This document shows positions 55,663 through 63,629 of a DNA stretch of 64,000 bases, piece by piece. Source of the DNA: Brevundimonas aveniformis DSM 17977 (GTDB taxonomy: Bacteria > Pseudomonadota > Alphaproteobacteria > Caulobacterales > Caulobacteraceae); assembly GCF_000428765.1 (NCBI RefSeq), contig NZ_AUAO01000003.1:1-64000 (forward strand). The letters run 5' to 3'. The notes under the pieces are model-generated. The model saw nothing but the letters and a program-made list of their open reading frames with translations, made no database searches and was not told the origin of the DNA. Positions within the stretch are counted from its first letter, which is position 1, and each line of letters starts with the position of its first letter. A program made the translations under genes and the position numbers.

Positions 55663-56309
55663 CGTCCGGCTATGGCACGGCAGATGCCGTGAGCCAGAGC
55701 CTGACCTATGCCGTGAACGGCCAGGTCGCGACCCTGACGGATGGGGAGGGTCATCTGACCACCTGGACCTATGACGGGTTCAGCCGACCGTGGCGGATGT
55801 ATTATCCCAATGCCACGGGCTCCGGGTCGTCGAGCACCGACTATGAGCAGATCAGCTATGACGCCTACGGGCTGATGAGTGCGACGCGCACGCGGGACAA
55901 TCAGACCTTCAGCTACACTTACGACGCCCTGGGTCGGTTGACCTATGTGGCGACGCCGGCGGGGATGCTGGATCAGATGCGGCAGTATGATCTGCTGGGG
56001 TCCCAGACGGCGGCGGTGTCGGTGGGGACGGGGGGTTATGGGCTGTACCGGACCTTTGATGCGCTGGGCCGGATGACGGCGGAGGAGCATCTGGGGGTCG
56101 GGGTCTATTTTCAGTGGGATGCGGCGTCGAACCTGACGCGGATCACCTGGCCGGACGGTTATTATGCCCAGTATGTCCATGACCTGACCGGCGCGATGAC
56201 CCAGGTGCGGGAGAATGGGGTGACGTCGGCGGGCGGCGGCGCGATCGAGGCTACCGCTCGTCGGTGTAGGTCATCTGGACGATGGTGTCGGGTTCGGACT
56301 TGTCGATGA
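55659..56309 (+). pseudogene. Internal RHS/YD-repeat fragment
   Basis: An RHS core fragment of about 195 residues with no N- or C-terminal parts. It carries YD repeats such as 'LTYAVNGQVATLTDGEGHLT', 'TWTYDGFSRPWRMYYP', 'FSYTYDALGRLTYVATPAG', 'LYRTFDALGRMTAEEH' and 'FQWDAASNLTRITWPDGY'. RHS homology begins at about 55650 immediately after the AT-rich gene and stops at about 56240. The frame then continues over the 3' end of the opposite lipoprotein gene to 56309 as non-RHS residues. In a whole RHS protein this section precedes the part found at 54386-54690, so the pieces are in inverted order. Probably non-functional. Confidence 0.75.
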
Positions 56310-56757
56310 TGATGACGGTCAGGCTGGAACGGCCGTCGGCGGTTCGGCCTTCGAAGCTGGTTTCGACATTGTCGCGCACCGGGCGGCTCGTGGCCTCGCC
56401 GGGCGTCATGCCGTGGCGCTCCATGGCGGCGCGGTGAAAGGCGACGAGTTCGGCGGCGGAGGCGGGGGCCGCATACATCAGCATGCCGCCCGTTCTGACG
56501 TCATTGTTCAGGGTCATCGAGGTCAGGTAGCGACCATTGGCATAGGTCTCGACGTAGTCGGGCAGGCCCTCGCGCGGGATCGGCCGGCCGGCGGCGGCTG
56601 AGCGAACCTCCTCGACGATGCCGGAGGCGGCGGCCTCGACGGGGCCGGCGGTCGGGGTGTCGGCGTCAGACCGGGCCGACGGGCCCTGACCGCCGCAGGC
56701 GGCGAGCATCAGCAGCAGCGGGGCGACGGCGAGCGGGGTGGGGCGTGTGGCTTTCAT
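56251..56757 (-). CDS. Putative lipoprotein of unknown function
   Basis: A 168-residue protein with lipobox 'LLLMLAACGG' (Cys22 region), a short acidic linker and a globular domain with 'YVETYANGRYLTSMTLNNDVRTGGM' (in two parts), 'ELVAFHRAAMERHGMTPGEA', 'TSFEGRTADGRSSLTVIII' and a terminal 'TIVQMTYTDER'. This alternating pattern resembles small periplasmic domains found in other Caulobacterales lipoproteins; no function known. ATG at 56757 opens on the signal peptide. Its stop codon coincides with the edge of the RHS fragment, so the insertion just spared the gene. Confidence 0.7.
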   Translation of the reverse strand: MKATRPTPLAVAPLLLMLAACGGQGPSARSDADTPTAGPVEAAASGIVEEVRSAAAGRPIPREGLPDYVETYANGRYLTSMTLNNDVRTGGMLMYAAPASAAELVAFHRAAMERHGMTPGEATSRPVRDNVETSFEGRTADGRSSLTVIIIDKSEPDTIVQMTYTDER

Positions 56758-56816
56758 GGTCGGGACGTGCTCCGGTTCAGCGGGTTGGGGATAGGGGGCG
56801 GGCACCCCCCGCAAGC

Positions 56817-57830
56817 CTAGAAGATGCGGCCGATGCCCTCGCGGATGCGGTCGTGAACCTGGCGCTCGACCTCATCGGCGGCGACGTCGGCGGCGCGTTC
56901 GACCACGCCGGGCAAGGGGCGACCCTCGGCATCGACGCCGCCGGGCTGGCGGACGCCGGTGTCGGCACCCTGTCGGCTGATGGGCGCGCCGGGCTGTCCG
57001 GCGGTCTGGGCGTCCACGGCGGCGGCGATGACCGGGTCGCGGCCTTCATAGGTCCCGTTCCAGCGGTCCAGCGGCGTGCCGTCGCAATGGCTGAAGAAGC
57101 CGATGAATTCGTTGCTCTCGATCGGGAAGTTCAACTGAACCCGGCCCCAATAATAGGTCCCGTTGCGGGCGCTGGCGCAGCGTTGCGAGGCGTGGGACTG
57201 ATACCAGTAGCCCTCCAGCGTGTCATAGCCGTCCGCCGCGTGATCGGCGGGCCGCACGAGGCCGTCGAAGGTTCCGGAATCCGAGCCGTCGGCGGCCGCG
57301 CCCTGATAGCGCCCCGAGGCCCCGTCGCGGTCATAGCGGTCGATCGTCATCACGCCGAAGTCGGTGTCATAGCGCCGCCCGATCATCTCGGGCCTGTAGT
57401 CGACGCGATAGGTTGTCCCGGTCGGTGTCTGGCCGCCGGCGGCTGCCCCGCCGCTCAGGGCCGGGCCGGTGCTGGTCGACGCCGTATCCGCGCCCGAGCC
57501 CCAGTCGCCTGGCCCGAGGTAGCGGACTGACGAAACGCTGCCGTTCCAGTCGCCCATGTCGCTGACCCGGCCCTGAACCACGCGGCAACCGCCGGAGAAG
57601 CCGGCGTCCAGGCAGATCTCCCACCGGCCCTCAGCGATCAGGCTGCGGGCATCGTCATTGAAGCGCAGGCTCTCGAGATTCTCGACGCCGCGGTCGATGC
57701 GCACGGACCCGCCCGAGAAGCCCGTGTCGTCGAAGAGCCGCAAGGCCGGCGCGTTCTGGGCCGCCGCCACGCCGGGCACCAGGGCCGTCAGAACGAAGAG
57801 GCCAAGGCCGCTATTGATGGATCTTTTCAT
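56817..57830 (-). CDS. Exported beta/gamma-crystallin-like protein
   Basis: A 337-residue protein with a signal peptide ('LGLFVLTALVPGVAAAQ') and an N-terminal beta/gamma-crystallin-type Greek-key pair: 'LRLFDDTGFSGGSVRID' and 'WEICLDAGFSGGCRVVQG' followed by 'WNGSVSSVRYL' (residues about 28-105). A second domain (about 140-260) is rich in Tyr and Asp with 'GVMTIDRYDRDGASGRY', 'LEGYWYQSHASQRC' and 'TYYWGRVQLNF', and may be a carbohydrate- or calcium-binding module (guess). The C-terminus is helical. It lies 59 bases upstream of the lipoprotein on the same strand. Function unknown. Confidence 0.72.
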   Translation of the reverse strand: MKRSINSGLGLFVLTALVPGVAAAQNAPALRLFDDTGFSGGSVRIDRGVENLESLRFNDDARSLIAEGRWEICLDAGFSGGCRVVQGRVSDMGDWNGSVSSVRYLGPGDWGSGADTASTSTGPALSGGAAAGGQTPTGTTYRVDYRPEMIGRRYDTDFGVMTIDRYDRDGASGRYQGAAADGSDSGTFDGLVRPADHAADGYDTLEGYWYQSHASQRCASARNGTYYWGRVQLNFPIESNEFIGFFSHCDGTPLDRWNGTYEGRDPVIAAAVDAQTAGQPGAPISRQGADTGVRQPGGVDAEGRPLPGVVERAADVAADEVERQVHDRIREGIGRIF

Positions 57831-57854
57831 GTCGGTGCATCCCCGGAAAAACTG

Positions 57855-58364
57855 GTGTCAGTGGGAGGAACGCGATCCGCTGCCAAAGCCGGACATGAGG
57901 GGCTTCCCTCACGTCACGTTGCTGATCGGCGATCACGCAGCCTGCGGGGCGCAAACGCCCGGATACAGAGGTATTCCCACGGGTCGCTGGAGCTGTTGGC
58001 TGACACTCGCGAGTTCGCCTGTCTGTACACGCGCGGCGTGGCCGACTTCGAGGGCCTGGACGCCGCCGAGCGCCTGAGGTTCAGCGCATTTTATATGTCG
58101 ACCTATCTTCAGCTTCAGGAAATGCACAGGCTGGCCGATCGCGGCGCGATGGACGCCGACACCTGGGCAGGATTCCACGGCCTGCTCCAGGAGACGACGC
58201 GCTATCCCGGCGTGCGCCAGTGGTTCGCCATCCGGCGGACCTGGTTCTCGGCGCGGTTCCAGGCCTATGTCGATGAGCTGATGCAGCAGACGCCGAGCCT
58301 GGAGGGCACCGCCTATGACGATGCACCGGGGTGTCAGACGGCGGCGGCGGTTGACGCGCCCTAA
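57855..58364 (+). CDS. Hypothetical protein with doubtful N-terminus
   Basis: The last 125 residues look like a real protein: '[21 protein letters not shown]', '[20 protein letters not shown]', '[21 protein letters not shown]' and 'FQAYVDELM', helical throughout. The pattern recalls bacterial membrane-anchored proteins in which a helix precedes such a domain, but here the first 45 codons ('[16 protein letters not shown]...') show no helix or signal and no convincing start (GTG 57855 lacks a good ribosome site). The 5' end may be deleted or frameshifted. It overlaps gatB by 4 bases at the 3' end. I do not know its function. Confidence 0.5.
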   Translation: MSVGGTRSAAKAGHEGLPSRHVADRRSRSLRGANARIQRYSHGSLELLADTREFACLYTRGVADFEGLDAAERLRFSAFYMSTYLQLQEMHRLADRGAMDADTWAGFHGLLQETTRYPGVRQWFAIRRTWFSARFQAYVDELMQQTPSLEGTAYDDAPGCQTAAAVDAP

Positions 58365-59866
58365 ACCCCCAGCTTCGCCTTCAGGATGTCATTGACCGCA
58401 GCGGGGTTGGCCTTGCCACCGGTGGCCTTCATCACCTGGCCGACGAACCAGCCGAGCGCCTGGGGCTTGTCTTTCACCGCCTCGGCCTTGTCGGGATTGG
58501 CGGCGATGATTTCGTCGATGGCGGCCTCGATGGCACCGGTGTCGGTGACCTGTTTAAGGCCACGGGCCTCGACGACCTCGAATGGGCTGCCCTCACCGGT
58601 CCAGACATAGTCGAACACCTCCTTGGCGATTTTGGAGGAGATGACGCCCTCTTCGATCAGGCGCACCAGCTCGGCCACATGGGCGGCGGGCAGGGGGTTG
58701 GCGTCAAACTCCAGACCGTCGGCGGTCAGGCGGGCGGAGACTTCGTTGGTCACCCAGTTGGCCACCAGCTTGGCGTCGCGGCCCTCAGCGGCCTGTTCGA
58801 AATAGGCGGCCTTGGCCTGGTCCGAGATCAGGACGCCGGCGTCGTACTGAGACAGGCCGTACTGGCTCATGAAACGCCGGCGCTTGTCGTCCGGCAGTTC
58901 GGGCAGGGAGGCGCGAATCTCGTCGATCCAGGCCTGTTCGAGCCGTAGCGGCAGGAGATCGGGGTCGGGGAAATAGCGGTAGTCCTGCGCCTCTTCCTTG
59001 GAGCGCATCGAGCGGGTTTCGCCCTTGCCGGGATCGAACAGGCGGGTCTCCTGGTCGATCTTGCCGCCGTCCTCGAGGATCTCGATCTGGCGACGGGCCT
59101 CGTACTGAATGGCCTGGTTGATGAAGCGGAACGAGTTGACGTTCTTGATCTCGCAGCGCGTGCCCAGATGGCCGAAGTCGCCCGTCTCCATGAACCGCTC
59201 ATAGTCACCGGGGCGGCAGACCGAGACGTTGACGTCGGCGCGCAGATTGCCCTTCTCCATGTCGCCGTCGCAGGCACCCAGATACATGAGGATCATGCGG
59301 ATCTTCTTGACGTAGGCGACCGCCTCATCGGGCGTGCGGATGTGGGGCCGCGAGACGATCTCCATCAGGGCGGTGCCCGCGCGGTTCAGATCGACATAGC
59401 TCTCGGTCGGCGACAGGTCGTGGATCAGCTTGCCGGCGTCCTGTTCCAGGTGCAGGCGCTCGATGCCGACGTTGAAGAAGGAGCCGTCATCGCGCTCGAC
59501 CTCGACCACGCCCTCGCCGACGATGGGGTGGTAAAGCTGGCTGATCTGATAGCCGGTGGGCAGGTCGGGATAGAAATAGTTCTTCCGGTCGAACTGGCTG
59601 AAAGTGTTGATTTTCGCCTTGAGCCCCAGGCCCGACTTGACCGCCTGTTCGACGCACCAGCGGTTCAGGGTCGGCAACATGCCGGGAAAGCCCGCATCGA
59701 CCAGCGACACCTGCTCGTTCGGCCCCGCGCCGAAGCCAACCGCCGCGCCGGAGAACAGCTTGGATTCAGAGGCGACCTGGGCATGGATCTCCAGACCCAT
59801 GACAAGTTCCCACGGGCCGGTGCGGCCATCGATGGTGTAGCGGGGGGATTCAGTAGTGGTGGTCAT
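58361..59866 (-). CDS. gatB: Aspartyl/glutamyl-tRNA amidotransferase subunit B
   Basis: A 501-residue GatB, which phosphorylates and amidates misacylated Glu-tRNA(Gln) or Asp-tRNA(Asn) with GatA and GatC. Seen: '[23 protein letters not shown]', '[18 protein letters not shown]'-like '[20 protein letters not shown]', '[12 protein letters not shown]', '[18 protein letters not shown]', '[16 protein letters not shown]' and the C-terminal YqeY-like tail domain ending '[17 protein letters not shown]'. The length is typical. gatA and gatC are not in the window. Confidence 0.97.
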   Translation of the reverse strand: MTTTTESPRYTIDGRTGPWELVMGLEIHAQVASESKLFSGAAVGFGAGPNEQVSLVDAGFPGMLPTLNRWCVEQAVKSGLGLKAKINTFSQFDRKNYFYPDLPTGYQISQLYHPIVGEGVVEVERDDGSFFNVGIERLHLEQDAGKLIHDLSPTESYVDLNRAGTALMEIVSRPHIRTPDEAVAYVKKIRMILMYLGACDGDMEKGNLRADVNVSVCRPGDYERFMETGDFGHLGTRCEIKNVNSFRFINQAIQYEARRQIEILEDGGKIDQETRLFDPGKGETRSMRSKEEAQDYRYFPDPDLLPLRLEQAWIDEIRASLPELPDDKRRRFMSQYGLSQYDAGVLISDQAKAAYFEQAAEGRDAKLVANWVTNEVSARLTADGLEFDANPLPAAHVAELVRLIEEGVISSKIAKEVFDYVWTGEGSPFEVVEARGLKQVTDTGAIEAAIDEIIAANPDKAEAVKDKPQALGWFVGQVMKATGGKANPAAVNDILKAKLGV

Positions 59867-59968
59867 GGCAGCGCCTATAGCGCGGACGGCGTGCCCATGT
59901 GAACAGCCATCCTCGACCGGCTGTCGTCCCGTCGAACCCGACGCAAACGCAGCCAGCGAGGCGTCTAA

Positions 59969-60862
59969 CTAGGTCGGCACGCCTTCGCGGAGGTCGAAGG
60001 TTGAGGGAAGTTGCCTCTCGAATTGCTTGACCAGGCCCGCCGCCTTGGCGACGCGAGCGAAGCCGACCTTGGCCAGGGCTGCCGGGTGGGGCACGGTCTG
60101 CAACTGGGGCCGGATGCCGGCCTTTCTCAGCACGCCGTTGGCATAGATGACATTGGCGCGCATGGCGGCCGCCATGGTCATGAACTCGACGCTGAGCGAG
60201 ACATTCAGCATCGGGCCGTTCTCGATCCGGTGCGGGGCGTTCTGACGCCAGGTGACCATCTTGCCGGGCGTCAGATCAAACACCTGGGCCCCGTCGTCCA
60301 TGTCGCGGCGAAAGGCGATCTGTTCGGCCGATTCACGCAGGATGACGCGCTCGAGCTGTTCGGGTGTGACGTGGGTGTTCTCGACGGGATAGACCCAGGC
60401 CTTTTTCTGGCCGCGCAGCTGCCACAGCGACACCAGCGGCGTGTCGAGATGGTAGAAAACCTGGGCGTTGGCTGAGGAAATCAGAATGCCCAGATCTCGC
60501 TTGAAGGTCCTGAGGCCCGAGCGCGCCTCCTTCTCGACGAAAATCTCTCGCTCCAGTTCGGCATAGTCCGGCAGGAAGTCGTTGGTGTGGCGCAGGTTGA
60601 GCCAGATGCGCCCGTCCATGACCGCCCGCAGGAGCTGTTCGGCGGACAGATCGCCGGCCGAGCCGTTGCGCCAGCTCCTCCAGTCCTCGGGGTCGTGACC
60701 CATGGTGAAGACGCCCAGGTGCTCTCGTGGATAGCGGTCCAGCAGCGAGATCAGGCCCTCGTCATCGAACATCGGACGTTCGTGCAGACTGTGCTCGAAA
60801 CAGAGTGTTTCCCGGGTGAAGGCCTTGGCCTTGGCGTCAGTCCAGTCGGTGATGATGGTCAT
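59969..60862 (-). CDS. Cupin-like (JmjC-related) protein
   Basis: A 297-residue protein with a double-stranded beta-helix core. 'SANAQVFYHLDTPLVSLWQL' carries an H-x-D pair that could bind Fe(II) as in JmjC-type 2-oxoglutarate oxygenases, and 'PGKMVTWRQNAPHRIENGP' gives the distal His. The rest is helical. It may be a hydroxylase or a non-catalytic cupin; the target is unknown. It is 4 bases downstream of a FemAB/GNAT-like gene, so the two proteins probably act together on a cell envelope or polysaccharide substrate (inference). Confidence 0.7.
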   Translation of the reverse strand: MTIITDWTDAKAKAFTRETLCFEHSLHERPMFDDEGLISLLDRYPREHLGVFTMGHDPEDWRSWRNGSAGDLSAEQLLRAVMDGRIWLNLRHTNDFLPDYAELEREIFVEKEARSGLRTFKRDLGILISSANAQVFYHLDTPLVSLWQLRGQKKAWVYPVENTHVTPEQLERVILRESAEQIAFRRDMDDGAQVFDLTPGKMVTWRQNAPHRIENGPMLNVSLSVEFMTMAAAMRANVIYANGVLRKAGIRPQLQTVPHPAALAKVGFARVAKAAGLVKQFERQLPSTFDLREGVPT

Positions 60863-60866
60863 GGGT

Positions 60867-62003
60867 TCACTCGGCAGAGGGAGATTCAGTCATGAGCGAG
60901 CGTTTGCGGAGCGCCAGAGCCGTCTCGATTACGCCATGGACCCGCCCCCCAAACGAAGGGTCGGTGGCGGCGATATGGTCAAGCCGCCGACGAATCTTGG
61001 TGATCGGCGTGCGGAGCGCATCACTGAGTGCCAGGCCGTCCGCTCCGCTTAGTCCCACGCCCAGAGGGCGTTGCACATTGCAGAACGGCTTCTTGTAGTG
61101 ATCGGTCCCCGTGCCGAGATCATAGACCTGTAGACCCAGTTGCGGCATGGCCAGGATGGCGTGATGCAGGAAGGCCTGGCCGGGTGACGCATGGGCCAGT
61201 TCCGGGTTCGTGGAGGCAATCCAGGGATGGTAGACGCCGTTCTCGGCAACGCCAAAATGGCCACCGATCAGGGTATCGCCGGCATGGAAGGTCAACATCA
61301 GACCAGAGAAGTCTGTGGCCGAGGCTGCGGGGCGGAGCTCAAACAGCCACTGCATCATGTCCTGCGACCAGGCGGGACGCAGGACGTCCAGCACGCCCGT
61401 GCGGGCAAACTGAGCGCGCTTCCACTGCATCAGTTGGTCGTAGTCGGCCTGGACGGTGGAGGCGCGAACCTCCAGCGGCCCGATTTCTTCGAGACGGTGA
61501 CGCAAACGCCGCCAGTTCTTGAAGCGTTTGGGGCTCAGGACGCGCAGCGCCTCGACATAGGCCTCAGGTGAACCTTGCAGGTCGATGACATAGCCGGCAT
61601 CGCCTGTCGGCAATGTGGAGAAGACGTTCCCGGGATCGACCAGGCCGTTGTGACGAAAGGCTTTCAGACGAGCCCCGGCGACGGCGGCGCGAGCGTCAAG
61701 GCCATCACCCTGGCGGGTGACCATGGCATGATAGTCGGCAAACGGTGCCCCGATGGGCCGGCCTAGACCGCCTGGGCGCCTGTGGTGCGCCAGATAGCCG
61801 ATCGCGCGCCCGTCGCGGCGATAGATGGCCACATGCGCATCGCTACGGAAGCGCGCGACAGCCTGGGCAAAGCCAGGCCCGAAAAGAGGGCTGAGCAGAA
61901 CCGGCTCATCGGCGCGGATGGCGTTCCAGTTTGAAACATCCTCCGGCGAGAGTTCCGCGGCGGAGACGACCGTGGCCTCGAGATCGGTGCGGTTGTGGGA
62001 CAC
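60867..62003 (-). CDS. FemAB/CelD-like GNAT family acyltransferase
   Basis: A 378-residue protein with the layout of double-GNAT FemAB/CelD proteins found with polysaccharide and exosortase genes. The N-terminal half has 'SPLFGPGFAQAVARFRSDAHVAIYRRDG'-type strands, and the C-terminal half has 'LSPKRFKNWRRLRHRLEE', 'MLTFHAGDTLIGGHFG' and 'YDLGTGTDHYKKPF', typical of the family ('G..YK..F'). It probably transfers an acyl or aminoacyl group. I selected GTG at 62003 because GGAG lies nine bases upstream; the frame remains open to 62084. It is co-directional with the cupin gene, 4 bases away. Confidence 0.75.
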   Translation of the reverse strand: MSHNRTDLEATVVSAAELSPEDVSNWNAIRADEPVLLSPLFGPGFAQAVARFRSDAHVAIYRRDGRAIGYLAHHRRPGGLGRPIGAPFADYHAMVTRQGDGLDARAAVAGARLKAFRHNGLVDPGNVFSTLPTGDAGYVIDLQGSPEAYVEALRVLSPKRFKNWRRLRHRLEEIGPLEVRASTVQADYDQLMQWKRAQFARTGVLDVLRPAWSQDMMQWLFELRPAASATDFSGLMLTFHAGDTLIGGHFGVAENGVYHPWIASTNPELAHASPGQAFLHHAILAMPQLGLQVYDLGTGTDHYKKPFCNVQRPLGVGLSGADGLALSDALRTPITKIRRRLDHIAATDPSFGGRVHGVIETALALRKRSLMTESPSAE

Positions 62004-62101
62004 GAAGATGGACTCCGACAATGTATGCGAAGCGCATTGCACAATAAGGGCCAACAACCTTCGGCTTTGTGAATGTACCGACAACGAGCGGACGGGATCG
62101 C

Positions 62102-62719
62102 TCAGTCGTCTCGACTGGCCTTGCGTGGATCGGCCTTGGGGGAGGGGGCCAGGCGCATGACCTCGGCTTGATAGCGTTCGTCGTCCCCCGCGGCGGCGAA
62201 GGGCAGGGCCTCGGCGCAGGCGCGCAGCAACGGATCGCGCCAGGTCAGCTCGACCTTGTAGAAGTCGCCCAGCACATAGGGCATGACCAGTTCGCGCTGA
62301 CCGGGATGGCCGATGCCCATGCGGGCTCGACGAAAATCAGGGCCGACATGCGCCATCAGTGAGCGCACGCCGTTGTGGCCCGCTGCTCCGCCGCCCGTCT
62401 TCATGCGGAAGCGGCCTTCAGCCAGGTCCAGTTCGTCATAGAACGCAACGATGTCCGCGGGCGTTGACTTGTAGAAGCGCATCGCCTCGCCGACGGCGCG
62501 TCCGCTTTCGTTCATGTAGGTCTGAGGCTTGATCGCCAGGGCCTTAACCGGGCCATTCGGCGTCGGGATTTCGCCCGCCCGCACCTTGGCCTGAAAGATC
62601 GCCCTTTCGGGACCGAAGTTCCATTCATCGGCGATGGCATCAACGGCCATGAATCCGATGTTGTGGCGGTTGTTCTGGTACTTTGGGCCCGGATTACCCA
62701 GGCCGGCGATGATCAGCAT
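62102..62719 (-). CDS. pth: Peptidyl-tRNA hydrolase
   Basis: A 205-residue enzyme recycling tRNA from prematurely released peptidyl-tRNA. Seen: 'IIAGLGNPGPKYQNNRHNIGF' with the catalytic His, 'KPQTYMNESGRAVGEAM', 'VAFYDELDLAEGRFRMKTGGGAAGHNG' (two adjacent motifs) and 'MGIGHPG'. ATG at 62719 precedes the conserved N-terminus directly. It follows rplY on the same strand, a common bacterial pair, but a hairpin lies between them. Confidence 0.97.
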   Translation of the reverse strand: MLIIAGLGNPGPKYQNNRHNIGFMAVDAIADEWNFGPERAIFQAKVRAGEIPTPNGPVKALAIKPQTYMNESGRAVGEAMRFYKSTPADIVAFYDELDLAEGRFRMKTGGGAAGHNGVRSLMAHVGPDFRRARMGIGHPGQRELVMPYVLGDFYKVELTWRDPLLRACAEALPFAAAGDDERYQAEVMRLAPSPKADPRKASRDD

Positions 62720-62742
62720 GGCTGTTCTCGAATCTGGGGCCA

Positions 62743-62781
62743 CAAAAGGAAACGGCCCCGCCCGTGTGCCGGGCGAGGCCG
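62743..62781 (-). terminator. Terminator hairpin between rplY and pth
   Basis: Read on the minus strand, CGGCCTCGCCCG (62781-62770) and CGGGCGGGGCCG (62764-62753) pair over 12 bp with one mismatch, followed by TTTCCTTTT. It stands about 25 bases after the rplY stop and 34 before the pth start, so pth would need its own promoter or partial read-through. Confidence 0.7.
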
Positions 62782-62805
62782 CAAAAATCCAGACCCTTAA
62801 GGGGA

Positions 62806-63483
62806 TCAGCCTTCGGAAGACTCTTCGGTCGCTTCTTCGGCCACTTCCTCGGCGTGAGCTTCGGTGGCAGCTTCTTCAGCCGCGGCGTCAGCGGCTTCGT
62901 CAGCGGCTTCGGACATGGCAGCCGACGACACCTTGATCGAGGCGATCACGAAGTCACGGTCGGTAATGGTGGGGTGAGCGCCCTCAGGCAGCTTGATTTC
63001 CGAGACACGGATGGTGTCGCCCAGCTTGTGGTTCTTGAGGTCGACGACCAACTCTTCCGGGATCTGGTCGGCGCGGACCATGATCTCAACGTCGTGACGC
63101 ACGATTTCGAGCGCACCACCCTGACGGAAGGCTTCGCACTCGTCCTGGTTTTTGAAGTGGACCGGGATCGAGATCTTGACCGGGGCGTGCTCGTCGACGC
63201 GCATCAGGTCGAAGTGCAGCGGACGGTCAGTGACCGGGTCGAACTGAATGTCCTTGGCGATGACCGGCTGGGTTTCCTTGCCGTACTTCAGGGTCACCAG
63301 GTGACCGAGCAGCTTGCCGGTGTACAGCGACTTGCGGAACGGACGCTCCTCGACGGAGATGGCCACCGGGCCCTTGTCGCCGCCGTACAGGATACCGGGC
63401 ACCTTGCCTTCGCGGCGGGCCTGACGAGCACCACCGGTGCCCACGCCGTCGCGGACTTCAACGTTCAGAATAATCTCGGCCAT
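62806..63483 (-). CDS. rplY: 50S ribosomal protein L25/Ctc (bL25)
   Basis: A 225-residue long-form bL25 that binds 5S rRNA. The L25 N-terminal domain ('EIILNVEVRDGVGTGGARQARREGKVPGILYGG' region), the CTC-type C-terminal beta domain ('QPVIAKDIQFDPVTDRPLHFDLMRV', 'EAFRQGGALEIVRHDVEI', 'EGAHPTITDRDFVIASIKV') and a very acidic Ala/Glu tail (about residues 190-225) are seen. The start at 63483 is set by the family N-terminus, MAEIILNV. The acidic tail is a common feature in alphaproteobacteria. A perfect hairpin lies in its leader. Confidence 0.97.
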   Translation of the reverse strand: MAEIILNVEVRDGVGTGGARQARREGKVPGILYGGDKGPVAISVEERPFRKSLYTGKLLGHLVTLKYGKETQPVIAKDIQFDPVTDRPLHFDLMRVDEHAPVKISIPVHFKNQDECEAFRQGGALEIVRHDVEIMVRADQIPEELVVDLKNHKLGDTIRVSEIKLPEGAHPTITDRDFVIASIKVSSAAMSEAADEAADAAAEEAATEAHAEEVAEEATEESSEG

Positions 63484-63504
63484 GAGGCTGCCTTCAAAAC
63501 GAAA

Positions 63505-63529
63505 CCGCCGCGCGGGACGTGCGCGGCGG
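63505..63529 (-). promoter_or_regulatory. Perfect hairpin in the rplY leader
   Basis: CCGCCGCGC (63505-63513) and GCGCGGCGG (63521-63529) pair over 9 bp with a 7-base loop. On the minus strand the hairpin is followed by TTTCGTTTT and ends 22 bases before the rplY start codon. It could be a terminator of the upstream gene or an attenuator of rplY. Confidence 0.5.
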
Positions 63530-63629
63530 GGGTCTTCGACCCGTGAATTCAAGAGCGGGCGTCATTACACGCTTCGTTCGACAGGCGCAACAGGGCCGGC
63601 GGTGGAATCACGCCGCCCCGCGGCCTCGT

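Noticed and set aside
54296..56250. Transposon or integron origin of the RHS island
   Set aside because: No transposase, integrase, terminal inverted repeats, target duplication or tRNA end was found at either edge.
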